46,022 nt of DNA. Origin: an uncultured Mucilaginibacter sp. (GTDB lineage Bacteria > Bacteroidota > Bacteroidia > Sphingobacteriales > Sphingobacteriaceae). The notes under the pieces are model-generated. The model saw only the letters and a program-made list of their open reading frames with translations. It was not told the origin of the DNA and did no database searches. The stretch covers positions 1-46,022 of the forward strand of contig NZ_CAIWNH010000478.1 in the NCBI RefSeq assembly GCF_903913935.1, read 5' to 3'. A program made the translations under genes and the position numbers. Every line of letters begins with the position of its first letter. Position 1 is the stretch's first letter. Shown here one piece after another: positions 22,576 through 30,286 of this stretch.

Positions 22576-23289
22576 TTATTGTTTTGGGTTAAGAAGATTG
22601 TCTAATTGATTGCATTCTTTTTTGCTCAATAATTCAACCGTCATAGGTACATCGCTGAGCGGCCTGTCGTTTTTATCGGTTTTTACGGCGGCGATGCGGT
22701 CGATCATATCGATACCCACTACCACTTCGCCATACACGGTATAATTTTGGTCGAGGTGAGGTACGCCGCCAACTGAGCTGTAATATTCGCGCTGCCAGGC
22801 AGGTATTTTATGCCCGTTCATGCGAGGAGTTTTCTCGAGGCTGTCCATTTTGCCATTGGTAAAACGCTTGCCTTCAACAATATAAAACTGGCAACCGCTG
22901 GATGCTTTTGCCGGGTTATCGTCTCGTGCTGCTGCCAGTACGCCGCGTTTATGGAACAGGCTATCCCTAAACTCAGCCGGCACGGTATAGCCTACATCCC
23001 CGTTGCCCAATTCGGCGCCTGGTTTTGCTTTGGTAATATCCTTTGAATCCGGGTCGCCGCCCTGGATCATAAAGTTTTGTATCACCCTGTGAAAGAGCGT
23101 TCCGTTATAAAAGCCCTTCTTCACCAGTTTGATAAAATTGTCGCGGTGCTTTGGTGTTTCATTATACAAACGGATAATGCATTGGCCGTAGCTTGTTTTT
23201 ATCCTTACGTACTGGTTCTTCGGCCCGCCTGCGAATACTGCCGAAATGGTAAACACGGATAATAATAACGCCGATAAAAATTTCTTCAT
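22576..23289 (-). CDS. Secreted cyclophilin-type peptidyl-prolyl isomerase
   Basis: 237 residues with a signal peptide (KKFLSALLLSVFTISAVFAGG), then a cyclophilin domain. The signature GFYNGTLFHRVIQNFMIQGG has the catalytic Arg and the FxxxQ residues; VPAEFRDSLFHKRGVLAAAR and GCQFYIVEG follow, as does YTVYGEVVVGIDMIDRIAAV near the end. It catalyses cis-trans isomerisation of prolyl bonds in the periplasm, assisting folding. An insert between the core strands (FTNGKMDSLEKTPRMNGHKI) is typical of the Bacteroidota secreted type. The start ATG is at 23289. Confidence 0.93.
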   Translation of the reverse strand: MKKFLSALLLSVFTISAVFAGGPKNQYVRIKTSYGQCIIRLYNETPKHRDNFIKLVKKGFYNGTLFHRVIQNFMIQGGDPDSKDITKAKPGAELGNGDVGYTVPAEFRDSLFHKRGVLAAARDDNPAKASSGCQFYIVEGKRFTNGKMDSLEKTPRMNGHKIPAWQREYYSSVGGVPHLDQNYTVYGEVVVGIDMIDRIAAVKTDKNDRPLSDVPMTVELLSKKECNQLDNLLNPKQ

Positions 23290-23336
23290 AAATGATCTGT
23301 TTTATAAATATTTGAAATGATCAACTTATTCAACCC

Positions 23337-23354
23337 ACCCGATAGCTATCGGGT
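23337..23354. repeat. Perfect 18-base palindrome
   Basis: ACCCGATAGCTATCGGGT is its own reverse complement. It lies four bases before the end of the 114-residue gene's stop codon region and 48 bases from the cyclophilin start. I recall CCGATAGCTATCGG as frequent in sphingobacterial intergenic DNA; that needs counting. Confidence 0.7.
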
Positions 23355-23357
23355 CAA

Positions 23358-23702
23358 CTAACTATCCAATTCCTCAAAATAACTAACTATTAACGATTTC
23401 ATCAACATTTCCTGCTCAAGCAAGGTGTAATTTGGGATAGTTTTTACCAGTTTCCAGTGCGGCCAGCCATCCTGATCGAGGCCCTCCAGTTCATAAAAGC
23501 CAATCATGCTGAATAATTTGCAGGTGGCTATGTGCATCAGTTCCTCTTTTTGTCTTTTGCTGAATTTTTTTGGCCCCTGACCGAGTTCCTGCACACCTAT
23601 TAAAAACAGCATTACTTTTACATCGGGCTTTTCGTTATCAAACTCCTCGGCTATCCGTTGCTGTAATGCATTCCATTTCAAGTTAATTTCCGCAGGCTTC
23701 AT
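23358..23702 (-). CDS. Conserved hypothetical protein of Bacteroidota
   Basis: 114 residues, soluble, mostly helical, no known motif. Memorable stretches are INLKWNALQQRIAEEFDNEK, KVMLFLIGVQELGQGPKKFS and a C-terminal LEGLDQDGWPHWKLVKTIPN. It looks like a conserved small cytoplasmic protein, but I cannot assign a family. A TATCTTTG box ends 6 bases before its ATG (23708-23715), suggesting a leaderless transcript. It runs divergently from the small metal-motif gene at 23994. Confidence 0.7.
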   Translation of the reverse strand: MKPAEINLKWNALQQRIAEEFDNEKPDVKVMLFLIGVQELGQGPKKFSKRQKEELMHIATCKLFSMIGFYELEGLDQDGWPHWKLVKTIPNYTLLEQEMLMKSLIVSYFEELDS

Positions 23703-23707
23703 GTGGG

Positions 23708-23715
23708 CAAAGATA
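23708..23715 (-). promoter_or_regulatory. TAnnTTTG box 5 bases from the ATG at 23702
   Basis: The minus strand reads TATCTTTGCCCACATG. The box is so close that the predicted transcription start falls on or next to the start codon. Confidence 0.5.
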
Positions 23716-23726
23716 GGGGAGTTGGT

Positions 23727-23860
23727 GGTTCATCGTTCATGGTTCATTGCGAAAACCATCAAAGGCTATAATATTTTTAATTTTTTGCAACAAAATGGGC
23801 CTCCCGTGCATCAAATAAGCGAAAACCTATTTTTTTACTATGAACCATGAACTATCAACC
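23727..23860. repeat. Iterated-word inverted repeat, word GGTTCAT
   Basis: Left arm 23727-23747 (GGTTCATCGTTCATGGTTCA...) is complementary at 19 of 21 positions to the right arm 23840-23860. The arms are 7-base iterations of GGTTCAT/AGTTCAT; the right side carries one extra unit up to 23867. It is the first of four loci with this word (also 39082, 40902, 41571). Confidence 0.85.
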
Positions 23861-23933
23861 ATGAACCAAATAAAACTTTGTTGCATTTAACAAGATTGTT
23901 ACGTTGGCGCATAGGCGGCAAACTTTAATTGTT

Positions 23934-23941
23934 TACTTTTG
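23934..23941 (+). promoter_or_regulatory. TAnnTTTG box upstream of the small CxxC/HH protein
   Basis: TACTTTTG, 52 bases before the ATG at 23994; no TTTG partner at the normal spacing. Confidence 0.4.
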
Positions 23942-23993
23942 TTCAATTTTTAGAACGACCTCATTTACCGGATTGAAAAGAGATAAATACCAT

Positions 23994-24314
23994 ATGCTCC
24001 GTACGTGGATATTGCTGGTTTGCTTTATTGCCGGCCAGTTAATGGTATTTGTGCACCAGCATCCTGATTCAGCAGGGGCTGCCCGGATTTATACCCATTC
24101 AAAAACAGCGGATCATCAAATTGTAAAAGAGAAGTGTTATATGTGCGACGTAATGCACCATAACGCGATGATGGCCACGTACCAGGTTTTCTTAAAACCG
24201 GTTCCGTTTATTGCTCATTCTTTTAACGTCTGTGAATATAAAATCTCAGCTCTAAAACTTATTTCAGCTGGTGGCCGGGCCCCTCCGCGCTGTCACGCAA
24301 CAAACATCGTTTAA
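23994..24314 (+). CDS. Small membrane-anchored protein with Cys/His metal-type motif
   Basis: 106 residues from the ATG at 23994; a longer frame from 23904 starts upstream of the promoter box and is unlikely. One N-terminal membrane or signal helix (TWILLVCFIAGQLMVFV) is followed by HQHPDS, THSKTADHQ and the compact motif CYMCDVMHHNAM (C-x-x-C next to two His), then a C-terminal GRAPPRC. Short proteins of this layout, ending in R-x-P-P, precede TonB receptors for metals in Bacteroidota, to my recollection. With the TonB receptor 150 bases downstream, I infer an envelope metal-binding or sensing role. The metal is not known. Confidence 0.65.
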   Translation: MLRTWILLVCFIAGQLMVFVHQHPDSAGAARIYTHSKTADHQIVKEKCYMCDVMHHNAMMATYQVFLKPVPFIAHSFNVCEYKISALKLISAGGRAPPRCHATNIV

Positions 24315-24467
24315 AAGTTTTGCTGCTTTTCTGCCAAAAAGCGATTAATACAAAAAATCTTACTGTTATGCGATTAAACTTTTATCAAAGGCCGCTATCT
24401 ATTTTACCTGTTAGCTATCCGCATAAATGAAATACATTTTAAAAACATTCCCCTATTTACATTTTAC

Positions 24468-26993
24468 ATGAAAATCATCAGATCCTATATATTATTCCTG
24501 GTCTTAGTCACGAGTTGGTTTACATTATTTGCAAAGGGCAAAAAATCGTCCGGCGATGTCACGATAGGTAACCTAACCGGAACAGTAACTGATAAAGCCG
24601 ATGGCAAACCGATTATTGGAGCATCCATCAGCATTCCAGACCTTAGAACGGGTACCATTACAGACGTAAACGGTCATTTTAATATCAATAACCTGCCAAA
24701 AGGCGTTTACCTTGTGCAGGTAAGCTACCTGGGTTATTCAACTTATACAGAAAAGGTGGATTTCGCCAAAACCACCGTCCTCAACATACAACTGATGTCC
24801 TCAACCATTGAAACGGGCGAGGTGGTGATTACCGGCGTTAGTAAGGCCACTGAAATAAAAAGAGATCCGGTACCCATGGTTGCTGTTGGTAAAAATTATA
24901 TCGACGAACATTCCGCCTCGGGAAACGTGATCGACGTGATCGCCAATTTACCGGGTGTGAGCGCGGTTACCACCGGGCCAAATATTTCAAAACCTTATAT
25001 TCACGGCCTCGGTTATAACCGGGTGGTTACGCTGGAGGACGGCATCCGCCAGGAGGGCCAGCAATGGGGGGATGAACATGGTATCGAAATAGATCAGAAT
25101 TCTATCGACCGGGTCGAGATCATCAAAGGACCAGCCAGTTTAACCTACGGCTCCGATGCAATTGGCGGGGTAGTTAACATGATCACGTCTTCGCCCGTTT
25201 CGGAGGGCAAGATTCTCGGTTCGCTTACCGGGATCTATGGAACAAATAACGGCCTCATCAATACTTCCCTAAAATTACAGGGCAACAATAACGGGCTGGT
25301 TTGGGGAACAGTAATTTCCGACAAAATGGCAAAGGATTACAAGGACCCGCATGACGGAAGGGTTTATGCCACCAATTTTAACGAAAAGGATGCAAGGGTG
25401 ATGGTCGGCCTTAATAAATCATGGGGATCATCTTACTTAAATGCATCTGTATTTGATGACCTGCAGGCGATCCCTGATGGCAGCCGCGATTCACTTACCC
25501 GGCAGTTTACCAAACAGGTTACCGAGGCAGATACCTACAGGCCCATTGTACCGGCATCCGAATTAAATAGCTATGGCATACCCACACTGCACCAGCACGT
25601 ACAGCTATACCGTATTTATAATAACAGTAATTTTATATTGGGCAGCGGTAACCTGGCCGTTAACCTTGGATATGAATACAGCCACCGCAGGGAGTTTACA
25701 CACCCTGAAGACGGGACTATCCCCGGGCTAAACCTTACGTTAAGCAGCTATACCTATGATGTTAAATATAATATTGAAATTGGAAAAGGTTATGAAACCA
25801 CCTTTGGCATTAACGGCATGTACCAGAGCAATGCCCTTGGCTATAGTACTGATTTTCCGATACCGGCATACCACCAGTTTGACATCGGCCCTTTCTTCGC
25901 TGTAAAAAAGAGCTTTGGCAAACTTGACCTTGAAGGCGGCTTAAGGTACGATAGCCGCTCCTTTAGCGGGCAGGCCGCTTACGTTGATACGGCAACCACA
26001 TTCCCAACGCTTTATACCGGGCCTAACCCAACTTCAACGCCAAATGTCACCCGGCAATTTAGCGCTTTAAACAAGACCTTCTCGGGCATGTCCGGAAGTT
26101 TTGGAGGCACCTATAATTTCTCTGACAGGTTTTTGATAAAAGCCAATGTCGCCCGTGGTTTCAGGGCGCCAAGTATTGCCGAGTTATCGGCTAACGGCCC
26201 TGATCCTGGTTCGCAGATCTACCATGTGGGCAACAGCAGCTTTAAACCGGAATTTAACACACAGGAGGATATTGGCGCATTTTTAACATTACCCAATGTA
26301 TCCGCAAGTGCCGAAATTTTCAGGAACAACCTTCAAAATTATATCTTCCAGGAGCAATTGCTTGATCCCAACGGAAACCCCCAAAGGGTAAATGCAGACG
26401 GAAGCCCCAACCCAACCGGGCAGTACAGTAAGTTTAGCTATATGCAAAGCAAAGCCCAGATACAGGGTGGCGAATTTAGCCTGGATATCCATCCATGGCC
26501 ATGGCTGCATTTTGAAAACTCGCTGACCTTAACTTACGGCACCAACCTGGGGACCGGCGGTCGCGTTCCGGATAGTTTGAAATACCTGCCATTTATACCG
26601 CCCGCACATACCCATTCCGAGCTTCGCGGCACTTTTGCCAAAGGTTTCAGCAGCCTTAAAAATGTTTATGCGTTTGTTGGCTTTGATCATTTTGATGCTC
26701 AAAATCATTATTTTTCCGCATACGGAACGGAGAACTATACCGCAGGTTATAATTTAGTTAGTGCAGGCATTGGCGGCAACCTGGTAAATTCTGCAGGAAA
26801 AAAAGTTATTGAATTGTTTATAGAAGGCACTAATCTGGGTAACGTAAGCTACCAATCAAACATGAGCAGGCTTAAATATTTTGATAACTCAACTGTTCCG
26901 GCTGGCGTACAGCCAGGAATTTTTAATATGGGCCGCAATATCAGTTTTAAAGTAGTGGTACCATTTGACTTATCAGCACATCCAAAATCATAA
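24468..26993 (+). CDS. TonB-dependent outer-membrane receptor, possibly for a metal
   Basis: 841 residues. After a signal peptide (YILFLVLVTSWFTLFAKG) comes a carboxypeptidase-regulatory-like domain at about 35-115 (LTGTVTDKADGKPIIGASIS, NINNLPKGVYLVQVSYLGY), then the plug at about 120-240 (NVIDVIANLPGVSAVTTG, GLGYNRVVTLEDGIRQEGQQ, RVEIIKGPASLTYGSDAIGG) and a 22-strand-type barrel to the C-terminal Phe-rich end. The His- and Asp-containing plug segment QQWGDEHGIEIDQ resembles receptors for zinc or copper rather than SusC proteins, and no SusD follows. The small Cys/His protein upstream fits metal uptake. Substrate is inference only. A terminator follows at 27017-27050. Confidence 0.88.
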   Translation: MKIIRSYILFLVLVTSWFTLFAKGKKSSGDVTIGNLTGTVTDKADGKPIIGASISIPDLRTGTITDVNGHFNINNLPKGVYLVQVSYLGYSTYTEKVDFAKTTVLNIQLMSSTIETGEVVITGVSKATEIKRDPVPMVAVGKNYIDEHSASGNVIDVIANLPGVSAVTTGPNISKPYIHGLGYNRVVTLEDGIRQEGQQWGDEHGIEIDQNSIDRVEIIKGPASLTYGSDAIGGVVNMITSSPVSEGKILGSLTGIYGTNNGLINTSLKLQGNNNGLVWGTVISDKMAKDYKDPHDGRVYATNFNEKDARVMVGLNKSWGSSYLNASVFDDLQAIPDGSRDSLTRQFTKQVTEADTYRPIVPASELNSYGIPTLHQHVQLYRIYNNSNFILGSGNLAVNLGYEYSHRREFTHPEDGTIPGLNLTLSSYTYDVKYNIEIGKGYETTFGINGMYQSNALGYSTDFPIPAYHQFDIGPFFAVKKSFGKLDLEGGLRYDSRSFSGQAAYVDTATTFPTLYTGPNPTSTPNVTRQFSALNKTFSGMSGSFGGTYNFSDRFLIKANVARGFRAPSIAELSANGPDPGSQIYHVGNSSFKPEFNTQEDIGAFLTLPNVSASAEIFRNNLQNYIFQEQLLDPNGNPQRVNADGSPNPTGQYSKFSYMQSKAQIQGGEFSLDIHPWPWLHFENSLTLTYGTNLGTGGRVPDSLKYLPFIPPAHTHSELRGTFAKGFSSLKNVYAFVGFDHFDAQNHYFSAYGTENYTAGYNLVSAGIGGNLVNSAGKKVIELFIEGTNLGNVSYQSNMSRLKYFDNSTVPAGVQPGIFNMGRNISFKVVVPFDLSAHPKS

Positions 26994-27016
26994 AATATTA
27001 TCCCTATTACAACAAC

Positions 27017-27050
27017 AAAACCCGGTATTTTAGCCGGGGTTTTTATTTTT
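27017..27050 (+). terminator. Rho-independent terminator after the TonB receptor
   Basis: AAAACCCGG, loop TATTTTAG, CCGGGGTTTTTATTTTT: a stem with one bulged G and a U-rich tail, 24 bases after the stop codon. It may also serve the convergent gene ending at 27069. Confidence 0.8.
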
Positions 27051-27068
27051 ATATGAAGCGCCTGTTTA

Positions 27069-27806
27069 CTATTTGCTTACCAGCGGCGGCAATCCATAGG
27101 TTCTCTGGCTACGTAAAAATCTTCGCAGGTTGGCTCTTATCATCGTAATAAATTCATAGTCGTTCATATTGGTGGTAGTGTAATAACCCGGCCGGTACCT
27201 GAACATAAACGATGTTAGTTTTTCGTCTTTTAAACCAGTAATGCCGGCTACATATTCCCTGTTAAACCGGTAGTCGATAACATTCTGTTCATAATCCTGC
27301 TGGATGACATCCCTCAATTTTGATGCATTTCGCCCGCTGCGGCTAATGGAATTCCATAACGCGTCAATACTTAAACCGGCACCGCCGCCGTATGGTGTGG
27401 ATAGGTAATCGCCATAGGCCAATGAGCCATAAATTTTTGTGAAATCATTTTTGGTTGCTTCCAGTTTTTGATCGGGGGTAAGGCTTGTGTTATGTACAGT
27501 TACTTCCTTTAACTGTATGGCTAAGCGCACCATGGAAACAGCCAGTTGCGCACGGGATTGAACTTTTATGGTATCTGAGCGATAATTCTGCTTCGAAAAA
27601 ACCAAAATATCGCCATCAGCAGCTATAATCTGGTATTCGCCTTTCAGGTTATCATAAATGGCAATGCCGTTGGTAAGATCGTGAATATTTACACTTGCAA
27701 TGCGTTCTTTGCTTTCCTTATCAAACACAATGCCTTCAAGGGGTTTTGGCTGGGCAAAGCCTTTAAGGGTCAGCAGGAGCAGTAACAGAAATAACCGGGG
27801 TTTCAT
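27069..27806 (-). CDS. Secreted carboxypeptidase-regulatory-like domain protein
   Basis: 245 residues from the ATG at 27806 (an upstream frame to 27845 precedes the signal peptide and is not credible). A signal peptide (KPRLFLLLLLLTLKGFAQ) is followed by a CarboxypepD_reg-like beta-sandwich at about 20-100: LEGIVFDKESKERIASVNIH, GEYQIIAADGDILVFSKQNY, then LKEVTVHNTSL. The remaining helical half (DYEQNVIDYRFNREYVAGIT, DEKLTSFMFRYRPGYY) is shared in layout with the gene at 42689-43468, so the two are paralogues. Such domains are usually found on TonB receptors; as a stand-alone periplasmic protein its role is unknown. Confidence 0.82.
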   Translation of the reverse strand: MKPRLFLLLLLLTLKGFAQPKPLEGIVFDKESKERIASVNIHDLTNGIAIYDNLKGEYQIIAADGDILVFSKQNYRSDTIKVQSRAQLAVSMVRLAIQLKEVTVHNTSLTPDQKLEATKNDFTKIYGSLAYGDYLSTPYGGGAGLSIDALWNSISRSGRNASKLRDVIQQDYEQNVIDYRFNREYVAGITGLKDEKLTSFMFRYRPGYYTTTNMNDYEFITMIRANLRRFLRSQRTYGLPPLVSK

Positions 27807-27870
27807 AAATTTATTTAAAAGTAAACTTTCGGCTATTCTTTGCAATATAGTTTAACAAAAATTAACAGCC

Positions 27871-28695
27871 TTATTTCACTACAACCAAAACCTGGCCAAT
27901 CTTAATAGCAGACCCATCGAGGTTGTTTAGTGATTTAAGGTCATCAACCGATAATCCAAAACGTTTGGAAATATTATATAGTGTATCCCCCTGCTTAACT
28001 GTATAGGTTTTGTTACCTGGATTGGGTTGAACAGCCGAATCTCTAACAGCAACGATGCTGTCCGGATGCCCGGTTAAAGGCGCAGGATCCTGCGTCTTCA
28101 TTTCAATTTGTTTATGGCCTGGATTATCGTATTGCTGCAGGTTGTATTTTTCGATGATACCTATTAAAATAGATGGGTAATTAGGATTGGTGGCGTAGCC
28201 AGCCTTTTTTAGCCCCCTGCACCAACCTTTATAGTCGGTTATATCGAGGTCAAATAATGGCGTATAATTCTTCCTCATTAAAAACAGGGAATGGTCCCTG
28301 AACGATTCTTCGGGGCTGCTATAAACCCTGAACGCATCGTTTTTATTGTCGTCATCTTTGTAATAAACATTTCCGTTCCAGCTGGGGGTGCTTTTTATGC
28401 CGAAATGGTTGTTCGCCACCCTCGCCAGTTCGCCGTTACCGTTGCCCGATTCAAAAAGGCCCTGGGCCAGTGTTATGCTCGCGGGTATACCGTAGGAGTT
28501 CATTTCCTGTATGGCTATTGCCTTATACCGGTCAATATATTGCAGGGAGGTAAGCGGTGTATAGTTTGACCCATCATTTTGTTGCCTGACATGCCTGTTG
28601 TTTTGTTTTGCCGCCCTGTTTGAAACTGTAACCCTATGCGCCGAACATGAAGTAAAAAACGCAAGCCCGATAAATAAATAAATTGTTTTTCTCAT
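27871..28695 (-). CDS. Glucosaminidase lipoprotein with LysM domain
   Basis: 274 residues from the ATG at 28695. A lipobox (FFTSCSAHR) marks a lipoprotein. A glucosaminidase (GH73/FlgJ-like) domain at about 50-190 has YKAIAIQEMNSYGIPASITL, AQGLFESGNGNGELARVANN with the catalytic Glu, HFGIKST and YKGWCRGLKKAGYATNPNYP. After a Pro-rich linker a LysM domain ends the protein (YTVKQGDTLYNISKRFGLSV) and binds peptidoglycan. It would hydrolyse N-acetylglucosaminyl bonds in the wall, in growth or turnover. A paralogue without LysM lies upstream (28874-29407). Confidence 0.92.
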   Translation of the reverse strand: MRKTIYLFIGLAFFTSCSAHRVTVSNRAAKQNNRHVRQQNDGSNYTPLTSLQYIDRYKAIAIQEMNSYGIPASITLAQGLFESGNGNGELARVANNHFGIKSTPSWNGNVYYKDDDNKNDAFRVYSSPEESFRDHSLFLMRKNYTPLFDLDITDYKGWCRGLKKAGYATNPNYPSILIGIIEKYNLQQYDNPGHKQIEMKTQDPAPLTGHPDSIVAVRDSAVQPNPGNKTYTVKQGDTLYNISKRFGLSVDDLKSLNNLDGSAIKIGQVLVVVK

Positions 28696-28805
28696 CACTA
28701 TAAATACCAAACCATTGGCAAGTTGCGTACTGCCAATTTACCCGTAATACGTTGTTTTGGTTAATTAGGTTGAGCTGTATGGTCTTTTATTGAATGAAAT
28801 ATCAA

Positions 28806-28839
28806 AAAACAACCGTAAACCGGGCAAAATTCAGCCCGG
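28806..28839 (-). terminator. Possible terminator downstream of glucosaminidase gene
   Basis: On the minus strand CCGGGC, loop TGAATTTT, GCCCGG, then TTTACGGTTGTTTTTT. The perfect 6-base GC stem is good but the U-run is interrupted and offset. Confidence 0.45.
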
Positions 28840-28873
28840 ATAATAGGAAAACGGTGATCAGGAAATTGTGTTT

Positions 28874-29407
28874 TTAATTGTTTTGAGCCAGTTGGTCCTG
28901 GTTGGCTGGTTTCTCGTCAAATAAATACAGATGGTATTTATTGATAATATCAAGCACATATTTTGACCACCGGCGATCATGAGCATACCCGTGTTTTTGG
29001 ATACCGTGAGCCCAGCCCTGGTAATCAAAATGAGTAAACTTGTCAGACAGGCCGCTAAACTCCTGGCGCTCCGTCATGATCCGGGCAAAATCCTCGAAGG
29101 AATCATAAACAGAACCATACTTTTTATAGGCCGTATTTACTTTTTTGTTATGCTTGTTGTAATAAACTATCCTGCTGCCGCCTTTAACGCCAAACTGGTT
29201 GTTCAAATTTTTCGCAAGTGCGCTGTTTCCGCAGCCCGACTCGTGCATGGCTACACCTAAAACAATACTTGCGGGAACCCCTGTTTCGTGCATGATGCGG
29301 ATCGCATCTTCCTTAAATTGATCAATATAGGATTGGGGGGTGTTTTTTTGGGCCGATGCCATTAAAAATGAAACCAGCAGCAATGTAACCAGTAAGAGTT
29401 TCTTCAT
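28874..29407 (-). CDS. Secreted glucosaminidase
   Basis: 177 residues with a signal peptide (KKLLLVTLLLVSFLMASA) and one glucosaminidase domain: FKEDAIRIMHETGVPASIVL, GVAMHESGCGNSALAKNLNN (catalytic Glu in MHESG), QFGVKGG, DYQGWAHGIQKHGYAHD. It lacks the LysM anchor of its neighbour, so it may act on peptidoglycan in the periplasm without strong wall binding. It starts 3 bases after the stop of the O-methyltransferase gene and so is co-transcribed with it, a pairing without obvious metabolic logic. It and the 27871 gene are likely tandem-duplicate paralogues. Confidence 0.9.
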   Translation of the reverse strand: MKKLLLVTLLLVSFLMASAQKNTPQSYIDQFKEDAIRIMHETGVPASIVLGVAMHESGCGNSALAKNLNNQFGVKGGSRIVYYNKHNKKVNTAYKKYGSVYDSFEDFARIMTERQEFSGLSDKFTHFDYQGWAHGIQKHGYAHDRRWSKYVLDIINKYHLYLFDEKPANQDQLAQNN

Positions 29408-29410
29408 AAT

Positions 29411-30049
29411 TTACTTTTTTCTGATGACCAGCAAACCGTCACGTACAGGAAGGATGAGCTTTTCAACCCTCTCGTCAGCGGCTACCAGGTCATTTAGTTT
29501 GCGGATAACTTGTGTATCAACGTCGTTTTCTTCGCCATACACCTTACCTTTCCACAACACATTATCAATTATTATTAATCCTCCGGATCGTACTTTTTCA
29601 AATATAAGTTGAAAATAGGTATAATTATTCTTTTTATCTGCATCAATAAAAACCAGATCGAAGCCTGTATACGGCATTTCGCGTATAATTTGTTCTGCCT
29701 GGCCAAAATGCAGCTTTATTTTTTTACCAACATTTGTGGATTCAAAGTGTGAATTAAGCATTTCTTCCAGCTCGCGGTTCACTTCAATGGTATGAATAAT
29801 TCCGTCCTCAACAAGACCCTCTGCCAGGCAAACTGTTGCATAACCGGTAAAAGTTCCTATTTCAAGAATCAGTTTTGGCTGTATTAATTTGCTCAAAAAA
29901 CTTAATACCCTACCCTGGTAATGCCCCGAAAGCATGTGTGGCCGCAGCACTTTTAAATAAGTTTCGCGGTTGATGTTTTGCAATGCTTTTGGTTCTGCAT
30001 CGCAATGATCATCCAGGTAAGTTTGCAGGTCATGGGGTAATATGTCCAT
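29411..30049 (-). CDS. SAM-dependent O-methyltransferase, class I (catechol type)
   Basis: 212 residues from the ATG at 30049. It belongs to the O-methyltransferase family 3 (COMT/caffeoyl-CoA type): the SAM site ILEIGTFTGYATVCLAEGL, the acidic strand IHTIEVNRELEEML, the metal and catalytic segment LVFIDADKKNNYTYF and the IIIDNVLWKGKV stretch. Members methylate catechol-like hydroxyls with a divalent metal; the substrate here is unknown. A TACCTTTG box ends 5 bases before the ATG (30054-30061), which implies a leaderless mRNA. The downstream glucosaminidase follows after 3 bases. Confidence 0.92.
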   Translation of the reverse strand: MDILPHDLQTYLDDHCDAEPKALQNINRETYLKVLRPHMLSGHYQGRVLSFLSKLIQPKLILEIGTFTGYATVCLAEGLVEDGIIHTIEVNRELEEMLNSHFESTNVGKKIKLHFGQAEQIIREMPYTGFDLVFIDADKKNNYTYFQLIFEKVRSGGLIIIDNVLWKGKVYGEENDVDTQVIRKLNDLVAADERVEKLILPVRDGLLVIRKK

Positions 30050-30053
30050 GGCG

Positions 30054-30061
30054 CAAAGGTA
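30054..30061 (-). promoter_or_regulatory. TAnnTTTG box 4 bases from the O-methyltransferase ATG
   Basis: The minus strand reads TACCTTTGCGCCATGG. No convincing TTTG at the upstream position. Confidence 0.5.
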
Positions 30062-30244
30062 GACCACAGATTTTAATGATTAAAGGATTTCACTGATTTT
30101 TTTGGCAACCAGTTGATTATCAATGTTTTTTATTGAGGTAATTTTATGGAAAAGATTGATTTTTGGTGATTTTTACCGCACAAGCAAATTTAGCGAGCTG
30201 TTTTTCTGGCGACAATTTTGGTTGGTATAAGCTACTTCTTACCA

Positions 30245-30280
30245 CTTAAACCTAATCAACTTAATCCAACTTAATCAACC
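30245..30280. repeat. One-armed iterated word CTTAATCAAC
   Basis: Three 10-base units: CCTAATCAAC, TTAATCCAAC, TTAATCAACC. It sits just after the DUF4407 stop. The same word, inverted, appears in the 40246-40325 gap (GAGTTGGATGAGGTGATTAA). Confidence 0.5.
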
Positions 30281-30286
30281 AAAAAA

